A stretch of 64,000 bases of DNA from Gigaspora rosea (Eukaryota > Glomeromycota > Glomeromycetes > Diversisporales > Gigasporaceae): positions 20,803 through 84,802 of the forward strand of contig QKWP01000592.1 of the NCBI GenBank assembly GCA_003550325.1, read 5' to 3'. Each line of letters starts with the position of its first letter. Positions within the stretch are counted from its first letter, which is position 1. Shown one piece after another: positions 45,841 to 54,745 of this stretch. Under the pieces are notes generated by a model. It saw nothing but the letters and a program-made list of their open reading frames with translations. It made no database searches and was not told the origin of the DNA. Both the position numbers and the translations under genes were made by a program.

Positions 45841-46620
45841 AATAAAAGAAAGACCTGTGTGCCGATAGCGTAAGTGGTTATGCTCCCAGGTAAGGTCGCC
45901 GGTTCAACCCCACTAGCGGACATGGAAAACTATATGTGATCACGGGAGGAAGGGCTAAACTAGGATGCTAGGACCGCGGTTGGTTAATTTAACCATATTG
46001 GTGTGTTTGTACTGCCAAATTTTGAAAATATTGGATACTACCGGTGGAATCCCGGTTGAATAAGGATAAATGTATACTTCCGGTGGGATTCCAGTTGAAT
46101 GGTAACATGATAAAATACGTGGCAAGTTGCACTAACCCGATAAGGAAAAGGATCTCAGATGAACTCAGGATGGGCTCAGTCTAACTCGAAACGGAAGGTG
46201 AACAAAAGCTTTAGAAGGCCGAAGGAAGAAGGTACTGAGGACCTATCCCCCTGCCCCGGTCGGTACGAACAACTAGAGGTCTTGGTTGAAGTTGAAAGCT
46301 GAAACTTCGGAAGGCTAAAGGAAGGAAGTACTAAGATGATCTTATCTTCCCCACGCCCTGGTCAGTACAGACGACCTGAGGTTCCGGAAGAAGTTGGAAA
46401 TCCGAAGACACCTCCGGCGGATTGGGTAACCAAAATGAGTGATATCTGGGTAACTGAGTACAAAATTAGGTGGTATAACTAGTTACAAAATATGTAACAT
46501 ATAGAAAATGTAATTTGAAAATTGTACAAACTTAATGTACAAAATAACAAGGACCTTAATAAATGAGCACCATACGCACCCCAGCAGCTATTGAGCTGAA
46601 GGGTTAAAAAAAAAAATTGG
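45841..46620 (+). mobile_element. SINE-like retroelement SINE2, tRNA-like head, A-tail
   Basis: A 20-bp direct repeat with one mismatch flanks it (45821-45840 and 46621-46640; core caattatttaatt). The head has a good A box TAGCGTAAGTGG (45866-45877) and B box GGTTCAACCCC (45901-45911) at tRNA-like spacing. The body contains two related TACTACCGGTGGAATCCCGG/TACTTCCGGTGGGATTCC segments and two related GAAGGAAG.TACT..G segments. The 3' end has AATAAATGAGCACC, the hairpin CAGCT-attg-AGCTG (46585-46598) and an A-run. The AATAAA-GAGCACC block is nearly the same as in the 3' ends of LINE D and LINE E, which suggests mobilisation by those LINEs. No long frame. Confidence 0.85.
45866..45911 (+). promoter_or_regulatory. 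Internal polymerase III promoter of SINE2 (A and B boxes)
   Basis: TAGCGTAAGTGG fits the A-box consensus TRGYNNARNNGG in full, and GGTTCAACCCC fits GGTTCRANNCC. The distance between box starts is 35 bp, as in tRNA genes. The sequence TGCTCCCAGGTAAGGTCGCC between them resembles an anticodon arm and variable loop. Confidence 0.75.
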
Positions 46621-46787
46621 ATTTATACAATTATTTAATTTAAAAAAAGCATTAAAAATTACATAATTTGAAAATGATAGCGAAAATGATAATGAATTTC
46701 TTTGCATTATCATTTTGTTTGTAGATATCAAAGGCATAAAACGATTTGTTGTATCACTTAATGGTTGTCTCAGTAATGCTAATGACT

Positions 46788-47063
46788 TCATAGTTGGATA
46801 CGTGACATTTTTTCAGCATCAGGCTGTTGAGAATCTTTGTGATTTTCTTGGCCTTGCCCTTGCCCTTGCGATTGTGCTTGATTTTGCACATGTGATTGTG
46901 CTTGCCCTTGCAATGATCTTGCACATGTGATAGCACTTGCCCTTGCCCTTGCGTTTGTGCCTGACCTTTCCTTGCCTATGCAGTTGTCCTTGCCCATGCG
47001 GTTGTCCTTGCCTATGCCCATGCGATTGTCCTTGCTCTTGCAATTGTCCTTACCCTTGCTCAT
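46788..47063 (-). repeat. CTTGCC-based minisatellite, open in several frames
   Basis: Degenerate tandem copies of CTTGCCCTTGC and CCTTGCCCATGCGATTGT fill 46855-47050. The absence of stop-forming words keeps all three minus-strand frames open (for example QSQGQGQGQ, GIGKDNRMGKDN and ARARASA). None matches a known domain. It may be the expanded repeat of a host gene (see 47064-47330), but the repeat alone explains the open frames. Confidence 0.5.
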
Positions 47064-47330
47064 CTGATTCTCATTGAAAAATTGATAAAATTAGAATTAA
47101 AATTTTTTTTAAAAAAAATGCAAATTTATTTAAATATAATACCTTCATCCAGATCGTTCTCTTCGAAGCTCATATAGTTATTAGTGTCCCGGTTCACCAA
47201 GCCTGCATTTTGGATTCGCTTCATTTTTTTCATCAAACTTCCTTAATGTTTTGCCGAAACAGTATGAATCCCACAATTTACAAGGCCTGATATCTCTATT
47301 CTCTTTAAGATAACAAGCTATCTATATAAA
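47064..47330 (-). pseudogene. Possible degenerate host exon, unrecognised
   Basis: The minus strand from about 47330 reads without a stop through YLKENRDIRPCKLWDSYCFG and KTLRKFDEKNEANP to a stop near 47185. A second frame reads MKRIQNAGLVNRDTNNYMSF and EENDLDEG up to a possible donor GTATTATAT near 47142, and a possible acceptor CAATGAGAATCAG lies near 47060. The composition is less AT-rich than the neighbours and the segment is not like any transposon piece here. I do not recognise it; a frameshifted fragment of a host gene continuing into 46788-47063 is one reading. Confidence 0.3.
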
Positions 47331-47340
47331 TTAAATGTGG

Positions 47341-47704
47341 GCTTTTTGGATTGCCTATTATGAATGCAAGACGTCCCTTAGTGACAAGAAATCTTAGCTG
47401 TATACTAGACCCGGGCTTAGTAAACAAGTACACTTCTCCAAAGAACAGCTACAACTACAGAGACCCAGGGGCGAAATGTATATGGTGATTTATGATAATG
47501 TAAGTAAAAGAGCATAGTCAACTTTGTGCATATTATTTCACGACTATTTAATTGGTTTATCAGTGTATCAAAATTACTGATGCACTATGTATATACTGTA
47601 TATCACAAAATTTAATTGGTTAAATACAGTTGTCAAATAACTGACGCACTATATAAGTCAAATTTAGGTGTGTCAAAAAATTTGGGATGATCCGCCAATC
47701 GGCG
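47341..47704. other. Non-coding DNA
   Basis: No gene. Contains TTAATTGGTTTATCAGTG near 47550 and TTAATTGGTTAAATACAG near 47610 with related flanks, possibly an old inverted or direct repeat. Confidence 0.45.
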
Positions 47705-48361
47705 CATATCTTATGATTCACAAAATTTTATTAATTAATTCTAACTTAATGCACTAAGTAAGCTTGTTCAGCGCCTAAAAATACATTAAATCAATAGGGT
47801 TGTTTTATTTTATTTAAAATTTGGAGATAATATGCTTGAATTTGACTTTTTTGATCAAAAATCCAAAATTATGCATCTTTTCTCCAAATTTTAAGTAAAA
47901 TAAAAACAACCCTGCTGATTTACTGTATTTTTAGGTGCTGGACAAGTTTACTTAGTGCGTTTTGTTAGAATTAATGATTCACAAAATTTTACCAATTAAT
48001 TCTAATTTTATGCACTAAGTAAACTTGTTCAGCATCTAAAAATACATTAAATCAGCAGGGTTGCTTTTATTTTACTTGAAATTTGAGAAAAGATGTTCAA
48101 ATTTGACTTTTTTGATCAAAAATCTAAAATTATGCATCTTTTCTCCAAATTTCAAGTAAAATAAAAACAACTTAGCCGATTTAATGTATTTTTAGGTGCT
48201 TAACAAGTTTACCTAGTGAATTAAGTTAGAATTCATTAGTAAAGTTTTGTGAATCATAAGATTTCGTAAAATTTTATTAATAAAATTCTATAAAATCTTA
48301 TGATTCACAAATTTTTATAATTAATTCTTACTTATTGCACTATGTAAACTTGTTTAGCATC
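47705..48361. repeat. Tandem palindromic repeats, GCTGAACAAGTTTACTTAG family
   Basis: Two and a half units lie in tandem, each about 240-280 bp and palindromic: GCACTAAGTAAGCTTGTTC at 47752, mirrored by GGACAAGTTTACTTAGTGC at 47940; then GCACTAAGTAAACTTGTTC at 48012, mirrored by TAACAAGTTTACCTAGTG near 48200; and a partial copy at 48337-48361. Each unit has the centre TTTTTTGATCAAAAATC and the AAACAACC arms. They mark the right interior of the 14.8-kb hAT element, as 33950-35970 marks the left. Confidence 0.72.
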
Positions 48362-48490
48362 ATAAAATACATATAAAATATTTAGACTCAGACTAGTCTG
48401 CAGACTTCTGACCAGAATTAGCTATAATGCATTACATGCATGCATGCAGCATACTAGAAAAATACTATTTTGTCCATCTCTAATTTCATT

Positions 48491-49327
48491 AAATGAAGAT
48501 TGTATGTTACTTATATCAATTATTAACGCAAAATCATTTTTCGTTTTGATTGGTCCTCTTCGTAAATGAGGGAAGAAAGATGATGTCCATTTTCTATCTT
48601 GTGTTGTTGGAGTTTTGTTTATTTCCTTATTAATGGTCATTCGAGAATTGCTGGGTTCTATATCGTTTGTTGCACTCTCTATTAGGGATGGGCACGGTCA
48701 CAAATGGTTACAATTTTCACTGAACAACTTTCATTAAGAGCTCAAAAGTAAAAAATCATCTCAGTATTTAGCAAATCGGCTATGAAAATTGTAACCATGA
48801 CCATGCCCATCCCTACTCTCTATTATCAGCCTTGTGGGGTTTCTAGTAAGGGCATATGCCTCATGTCTGATACTTATATTTTTGTCCGTTAGAGATGCCT
48901 GGGTTGTTGTTGTTGTGCTATTGAGCAATGTCAGAGGCAAGCATGTCTCTGTGAGCTTGTTTTGTGTATTTGATAAATTCTATCACTTGCTCCGCCCCAA
49001 CTCAGTTCTTTGTTGCGGACCAGTGTTTCCAAGTTTTTATCCGTAGCTAATACGGGTTTATTTGTCATCTTTGCTTTGTCAATGTGTGTTAGTTGTTGGT
49101 TTTCTTTGTTTACTTTTGGTTATCGAGTGTGTGGTTTTACTTTTTTTTGCCATTTTTGTAGCACTTTCCTCTTCAACCATATATTTTCTTTTCACTTGTA
49201 GGGCACAAGCCCCTTATTCTGTCTTACGTTTGGCCTTTTCTTCTCTGTATTCTGTAGTAATTTCTTGGTTTTTGTATATACTCTCCTCCAAATCGATGTG
49301 GTCTGGAGAAAGTGACTATAGATCTTC
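48491..49327 (-). pseudogene. LINE C 5' end and ORF1 N-terminal piece
   Basis: From 49327 the minus strand has AGATCT, CACTTTCTCCAGACC and a stem TCTCCA/TGGAGGAGA, the LINE 5' end. A decayed ORF1 start follows near 49195 (KRKYMVEEE). ORF1 blocks include the GNTGPQ... region, KLTET near 48955, and at 48640-48491 KTPTTQDRKWTSSFFPHLRR and DISNIQSSFNEI. It ends exactly at the duplication of the 14.8-kb hAT element; the next codons are at 33638. A 133-bp MITE interrupts it at 48683. Confidence 0.8.
48683..48815. mobile_element. hAT-type MITE, 133 bp
   Basis: Termini TAGGGATGGGCACGGTCA and, read inward from the right, TAGGGATGGGCATGGTCA. Perfect 8-bp duplication ctctctat at 48675-48682 and 48816-48823. 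The inverted arms extend about 35 bp (to GGTTACAATTTTC). Inside LINE C ORF1. The terminus resembles TAGAGATGGGCAC of the 14.8-kb hAT element, so the two may share a transposase. Confidence 0.93.
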
Positions 49328-51307
49328 TCTATATGCCATATTTTTTAATAGGACCAAAGATTTGGTTATTAATATTCTACCTTTAAAGGAGAGGTTCCTT
49401 TGTGCAAACTTGTCTAGTAAGGATTGTAACCTAGAAATTGTTGAGGTCCACAGATCTTTCTTGCGAGAACTATTCGAAAAAATGTTGTACCCTAAAACTA
49501 TTAGGGATTTCTGTTTCCCTACTATATTGAAAAGATTAGACCCTGGGAGGTTAGCTCTTTTAGCTAAGTCAGTTAGCAGTACTAACTTGGTCTTGTGTTT
49601 ATTTATTCTCGCACTAGTGGCAGCTTCGTAGGTGTTAAACAATTTTTGTGTTTCCAGCCAATCTGAATATGAACCAATCCCAATTGTGAGGTCATCAGCA
49701 CATGCTACTGTTTTAAAGAAAAGATTGCATATTGGAAAACCTTTAATTTTATTGTCAAGTGCCATTAAGAGAGGTTCAAAAGCTAAGATATAGAGAAGAG
49801 GGAAGAAGGGGTCGCCCTGCCAAAACCCTCTCTCGACCCTAAATGGTTCTGAAAAATAACCAGATTCGAAAATGTGTGCTTCTTGGTTTGAGAATATAAT
49901 CCCAACTAAATTTCTAAACCCCTGGCAAAAATTCATTCTCCCCAAAACAATTTGTAAAAAGTTGTGGTTGATTTCTTATTGTGGTAAGTATGTTTAAGGA
50001 TACATCAAATATAGAATGTCTTGTAACAAAGCCCTGTTGGTGTGAGAGCACTATGGAATTTTAAATGTGATGCCATAATTTTCATGAATATTCTTGACAT
50101 CCTAGTGAAATCGGCTTCCAATTATCTAGACTGGTTAGATCTATTAGTTTTTTCGGAATTAGAGTGATCAAATCCTTATGCCATGAGGCTGGCAGGACCC
50201 CACTTTCTAGTACATGGTTAAAAATAACTGTTAGAACAGGTGCCACAGCATCCTCCAGGAGCTTATAAATTCATATGTAAGCCCATCAAGCCCTGGGGAC
50301 TTGTTGTTGGGAAGACTTCTAATAATGGCCACAACTTTATCTTGCTTAATGACTTGCATCAGAGCCAGGTTCTCTGATTCTGAAACCATAGGAAGGTTCC
50401 TTGTGATTGAGTTGGTGGCCTCTAAATCAATTTCTTCTTTTTTGTAAATTTTTGTATACTGTTTCTTAATGAAGCATAGTGCTTTATCTTCTTGATCTAT
50501 CAAATGTGAAGCTGTCATCTTTATTTCTTTTAAGACTGAACTGTTATGTTGGATCTTGTATCGTGAAAAGAAGTATTTTGTGGATTTTTCACCTTGTTCT
50601 ATCCAACAAGATTTAGAACATATTTGCCATCTTTCAGCCAATTGTGTGAGCTCATCTTGAAATTGTGAATTGAGATCATCAATCATCTGGTGTAAAAGGG
50701 ATTGATTATGGTTTTTTGCTAATGCTTTTAGTTTCATTATCCTTCTGTTCAGCTTTGTTATTCTGCTCTCTGGAGCTTTGGGTTTTTTAAAGGCCCTAAT
50801 GATTGATTGTATGCAAATCTTATGCCAGTCCTAATCTTCAGCTGCTCTGACTGGATTTATTTTTTTAATGATCTCGCTTCTGAGTAGTTTATTCTTTATC
50901 AAGTTTTTGTTGAACCTCCTACTTGATGATTTCTTTGCCTCATGTGGTGCACTTAACCAAAAGATGGTCCGAGTGTTTCCGTTTCAGATATTAAGTGACC
51001 ATAATTTTCATTTATGAAAACATAGTCTAAACGAGTAGCCATTGTTTGATATTTTGAAAAAATGTAAGAAATGGGTTCTCTTTTGTAAAAGTGGCTGAGT
51101 CAACAAAATGTTCACCAGCTGCTTGAGTTGTTCTCTAGTGATGTCATTCTGAGCTACAGCTTGGCTTATCCGATTATTCCCTGGATCCAGGTTCACATTA
51201 AAATCGCCCGCAATGATGTTGATTTTGTTATTGTCATAGTTGGGGGTCCACTTTTCTAGAAACTCTGAGGTTAAGTGGTGCATATACATTTGAAAAATTT
51301 GAAATGA
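49328..51307 (-). pseudogene. LINE F ORF2, endonuclease to RT, decayed
   Basis: Minus-strand blocks are NIIAGDFNVNLDPGNNRISQ (51319-51008 piece), linker NSQFQDELTQLAERWQICSK and SCWIEQGEKSTKYFFSRYKI, RT start NNKSPGLDGLTYEF (50737-50231), VERGFWQGDPFFPLLYILAF (normally VRQGDP) and VACADDLTIG (YADD has become CADD), LGYNIFSNSSRK and NLSFKGRILITKSLVLLKN (49945-49316). It stops at the 5' end of LINE C and continues at 18841. On the right it is cut by the 5' end of LINE H at 51308. Inactive and among the most diverged copies here, in keeping with its place as the oldest layer. Confidence 0.85.
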
Positions 51308-51468
51308 AGATCTACACACTCTCTCTCCTGACTACATAAAGCAGGAGACGAGTATTTTATTTTTCAAAGATACAAGCGCACATTTTAACAGAAAAGTTTA
51401 CAAAACACAACAGAACAGTGGCTCATCCCCATAGAAATAAGAAACGTAGACTGGAAGTGACTTGTAGT

Positions 51469-52936
51469 ATGGACGAAGTGGAAAAAATGGGCAAAAGAAG
51501 GAAACCAAACCAACAGAACACGTCAAATGGGACGAACAAAGAAAACAACAACACAAACGAACGTACAGCAAAACAAACAGTACACGTCGATGCGATATCG
51601 AAAACCATGCCTTTTGACAAACAAAGTGTGTTAGAAACACAAAAAGAGAGCTGGGATGATATGATGATAAAAGATACAAATAGTCTAAAGGACATTACAA
51701 ATACAACACCTCCTCTCCTCTCTTAGAAGAGCAAGCGACAAAAGACATCAATACTGCAGTAAAGGAAATCAGGTCGATAAATACAAAATTGGCTTATGAA
51801 ACATCAAGAGAGGAATTTTTTAACGAAGGTGTTGAATTTTTCGAATCGGAAGAAACTACAGGCTCGGAAGACAAGGCAGAAGTGTCATCGGAAACTCCAC
51901 GTAAGGAAGTTCATAAAGATGAGGGACCCAAAGAAAGGGTTCTATGATGGACAGGCAATGGACCTCTCTGTTCACGAAATTGAAAAGAGGCAGATCGACG
52001 TTCTCATCTTTCTTGCCTCAAAGAACAATCAAATCCAAGAACGAAAATGCATTAATAGCAGACATAAGCAATTTGCTTTGCTCCTTCAATGAAATTATTA
52101 TGGAATCGTTATTCAAAACAGCCAGGTTTGACATCTGTGCAGCAAAGCAACACTTTACGAGAGGGCGTAAAATGCACCTAGAAGTTACTTTCAATGATAA
52201 AATACCCTGAAACAATACGCAGCGAATGGCATTGAGATATTGAACAGAACATACTTTGGGTACATTCCAATGGACACCAGAAAATCCTTCCTATCAATTA
52301 GATGCAGAAACAAGCTTTTGAGAGAGTTGGGAAAGTCACATCAATTAAGCCATTGCTAATCGATGGAACGCCCTACATCACTGACCAATGGATCATTGTT
52401 TTCGAAACCACGGGGACTATGATCTCGAGAACAGGATACCCAGGTTTACTCATGTCTGGGATAATAAGGTTACTACAGAATGGAAAATAGCGTCCAAAGT
52501 CTGTTACTTCTGTGAGAAAGAAGGACACATTAGGAAGGATTGTCAGCAGTTCCAGGAGTCTGTTGCAGCAAGAAGCAGGCTCTATAGCCAGAAAAGTAGC
52601 GCATCATCAGCTGAGGAACCTGATAATATGCACACATGAACAAATTGAACAAACATGATAGTTACAGAAGAGGTAACTGTAGGAGAATCAAACGGAAATG
52701 CAACCCCTGTAAACAAAAAGGCACTCACGGTAACAAATCAGGAGCCTCCAGAATCTACCCATGACGAATTGTCTAAAATGTATAACACTCCCAGGAACTT
52801 CAAGGACCTGAATGAGAACATAGAACCAATTAAGGCAGACCACCCTATGGTGGATGCTAAAGAAGAGAACAAGCCAGACCTTGAAGGTGATGGGTTCACA
52901 ACAGTAACATATAAGAAACCCATCACCAAAAAGTGA
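51469..52936 (+). pseudogene. LINE H ORF1, frameshifted
   Basis: It starts MDEVEKMGKRRKPNQQNTSN (51469). Frame changes follow near 51725 and 51940. Blocks are MDRQWTSLFTKLKRGRSTFS (51944 on), ISNLLCSFNEIIMESLFKTA, the RRM-like segment (KVTSIKPLLIDGTPYITDQW), TEWKIASKVCYFCEKEGHIR with zinc knuckle C-x2-C-x4-H-x4-C near 52500-52545, and a C-terminal part ending GFTTVTYKKPITKK at 52936. The usual basic tail follows in another frame. Confidence 0.83.
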
Positions 52937-53042
52937 GGAATTAGTAAGAAAAAAAAACAGCAGGAGATTTGCCCCTTATATCCATAAAGGGACAGGGAAC
53001 CAATCCCAACACTAGTTTGGAAACACAAACCCTTTACATTAA

Positions 53043-54745
53043 TATGCCTCAGATTATCAAACTCAAATTAGCAACCTTAAACGTGAAAGGGATAAATGAT
53101 AGAGGCAAGCAAAAAACACGTTTACTTTGATAAAATCGTACAATCTAGATATCGTTTGCCTGCAAGAAACCAACCTGAATAACAAAAACGTGGGGAACTT
53201 TCTAAAAACACAGTGGATACATAATTTAATCTGGTCTAGCAAAGTAGCAATTTTGGCAGGCAATAAGGACATCAAATTCTCTAACACAAAAGTAACTCAC
53301 AGAGGAAGAATTATCGAAATGGAATTTGCCTTTAAGGGACAGGAATACCACATCACCAATATCTATGCACCACCGAATACTCCAGATAGAGTTGAGTTCC
53401 TCAAATCCTGGACCTTTGAGATAAAGCAAGGAGTAATAAATATTATGCCAGGAGATTTGAACACCAACCTGGACCCACTTCTCCTCAACATGATCCCTCA
53501 CGAAAATTGCTGACAGAACTTACACATGACTTCGTCAATGTGGCAGACTGCTCTGAAGAAAAACTGTCTTTGATGTACTTCCAAAACACTCATGGAGGAC
53601 ATACAATGACCACTTGTATAGATTACATTTTTGTGGAGGAAGGATATGGGCACCTGGTCAACGAGGTCACTCTACGCTTCGGCAACTTAGACCATTTGCT
53701 TCTAGAGTGTTCCCTCATGTCATCGAATAAAAATGGACACAGTCCGCTATGGAGGTTTGACAATGAGAGCCTAGAAAATGAAAAGATCTTGGAGGAGGTA
53801 ATGAGGGAACTAGAGGAGGAGAGTTCTACACAGGACTGGAACCCTTGTAAGTTAAACATTCAGTCAATTATAAGGGCCTTCAGAAAACAGAAACCACCAG
53901 AGAAGAAGATTGAGACTCTACACAAGAAGATTACAAATTGTGCAATAAGAGTGGCCAAAAACCCCTCAGATGAAATTGCTGGTCATAAACTAGAATCTCT
54001 CAGAATTCAGTTAAAAGAAGAGCTAGAAAAAATGTCAGAAATTTGGTGCAGAAGATCGAAATCGAAATGGATAGAAAAGGGGAACGCTCCACCAAATACT
54101 TCTATGCCCGATATAAAGCCAGAAAGTCAATAAGTTGCCAAGATAAGATTAAACCTCCAGAAAACGGACGCCATGAAAGGGACACCCTACTTTACATCAG
54201 GGATTTCTATGAAAAGCTCTACGAAACAGAGGAGATCGACATGGCGGCAGTGAACAAGATTACAAATAACCTCCCACAGGTTAGCGAAGAAGGGAATCGC
54301 ACCTTGACACGCCAGATCGAAAAAGAAGAAATACTTCAGGCCATACAGGAACTACCAGAAATAAATCACCAGGGACAGTTGGTCTAACCTATGAATTATA
54401 TAAAATACTGGCAGAAAAACTAGCACCAATACTGGAGGAAGTGTTCAATAATGTAATTAAAGAAGGCAGGATGCCGTCATCATGGCATAAAAACATTTTA
54501 ATCCTGATACCCAAAAAGGAGGAAAACCTAGAGGACGTTGGCAACTGGTGACCTATCTCCGTGGTTAATAGTGACGCGAAATTTTCATGAAGATAATGGC
54601 GGGAAGACTAAATGCGATATGTAACAAAATCGTTGCTAATCACCAAAACAGTTTTGTAGCTGGTAGACTAATTACAGACTCGGTGCTTGACATTATTACC
54701 ACTATGAGGGCCAGTAGGGAAACGTCGGATGAACATTGGCTGGTA
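53043..54745 (+). pseudogene. LINE H ORF2, endonuclease and start of RT
   Basis: It starts MPQIIKLKLATLNVKGINDR (ATG at 53043) with one early frameshift. It has VCLQETNLNN near 53157, VINIMPGDLNTNLDP (GDFN has become GDLN) near 53430, CIDYIFVEE near 53617, GNLDHLLLEC near 53684 (S to L in SDH), the linker WNPCKLNIQSIIRAFRKQ, RT fingers near 54360 (PEINHQGQLV, decayed SPGTDG), and WHKNILILIPKKEENLEDVG near 54482. A TGA replaces the Arg codon of the WRPISVVNSD block near 54548. It is truncated by pogo2 before motif A. Inactive. Confidence 0.83.

Larger units (their letters stand above)
33647..48482. mobile_element. hAT element expanded to 14.8 kb by nested insertions
   Basis: The left terminus TAGAGATGGGCAC and the right terminus, read inward, TAGAGATGGACAAAA share TAGAGATGG. 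A perfect 8-bp duplication, atttcatt, lies at 33639-33646 and 48483-48490. Both ends carry arrays of ATGCATGC (33671-33693 and 48436-48448). Removing it and one duplication rejoins LINE C ORF1 codons as SFNEIMTSLFD in frame. Inside are palindromic repeats, LINE D, LINE E with two hAT elements, and SINE2. The original element was probably only one or a few kb. Confidence 0.82.
18842..49327 (-). mobile_element. LINE C: full-length LINE spread over 30.5 kb by later insertions
   Basis: The 3' end is the T-run at 18842-18858, preceded in minus reading by AATAAAAGAGCGCC and a hairpin CCCTAG/CTAGGG (18863-18883). The 5' end, AGATCT..CACTTTCTCCAGACC, lies at about 49327. The LINE F target continues on both sides (ACCATATACC left, ATGCCATATTTTTTAATAGG right), with a short imperfect duplication. 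Between these ends the ORF1 and ORF2 pieces occur in correct order on the minus strand. They are interrupted by 19086-21904, about 22278-22670, 25710-33093, 33647-48482 and 48683-48815. At each of three junctions the coding sequence rejoins when the insert and one duplication copy are removed. Numerous frameshifts show it is inactive. Confidence 0.82.
51308..54745 (+). mobile_element. LINE H: 5' two-thirds of a LINE, cut by pogo2
   Basis: The 5' end is AGATCTACACACTCTCTCTC with a stem TCTCCTG/CAGGAGA. ORF1 and ORF2 follow on the plus strand. Coding similarity stops inside the RT at EHWLV (54745), where TA and the terminus CAGGTGACCCC of a pogo-type element begin. No 3' part of this copy is found further right in the window, so it should lie beyond 64000 if the pogo2 interpretation is right. 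The 5' end abuts LINE F, so H probably inserted into F; the other half of F is also not in the window. Confidence 0.82.

Noticed and set aside
46788..47063. A Q/G-rich protein gene
   Set aside because: All three frames of the strand are open because of the CTTGCC repeat; composition alone explains it.
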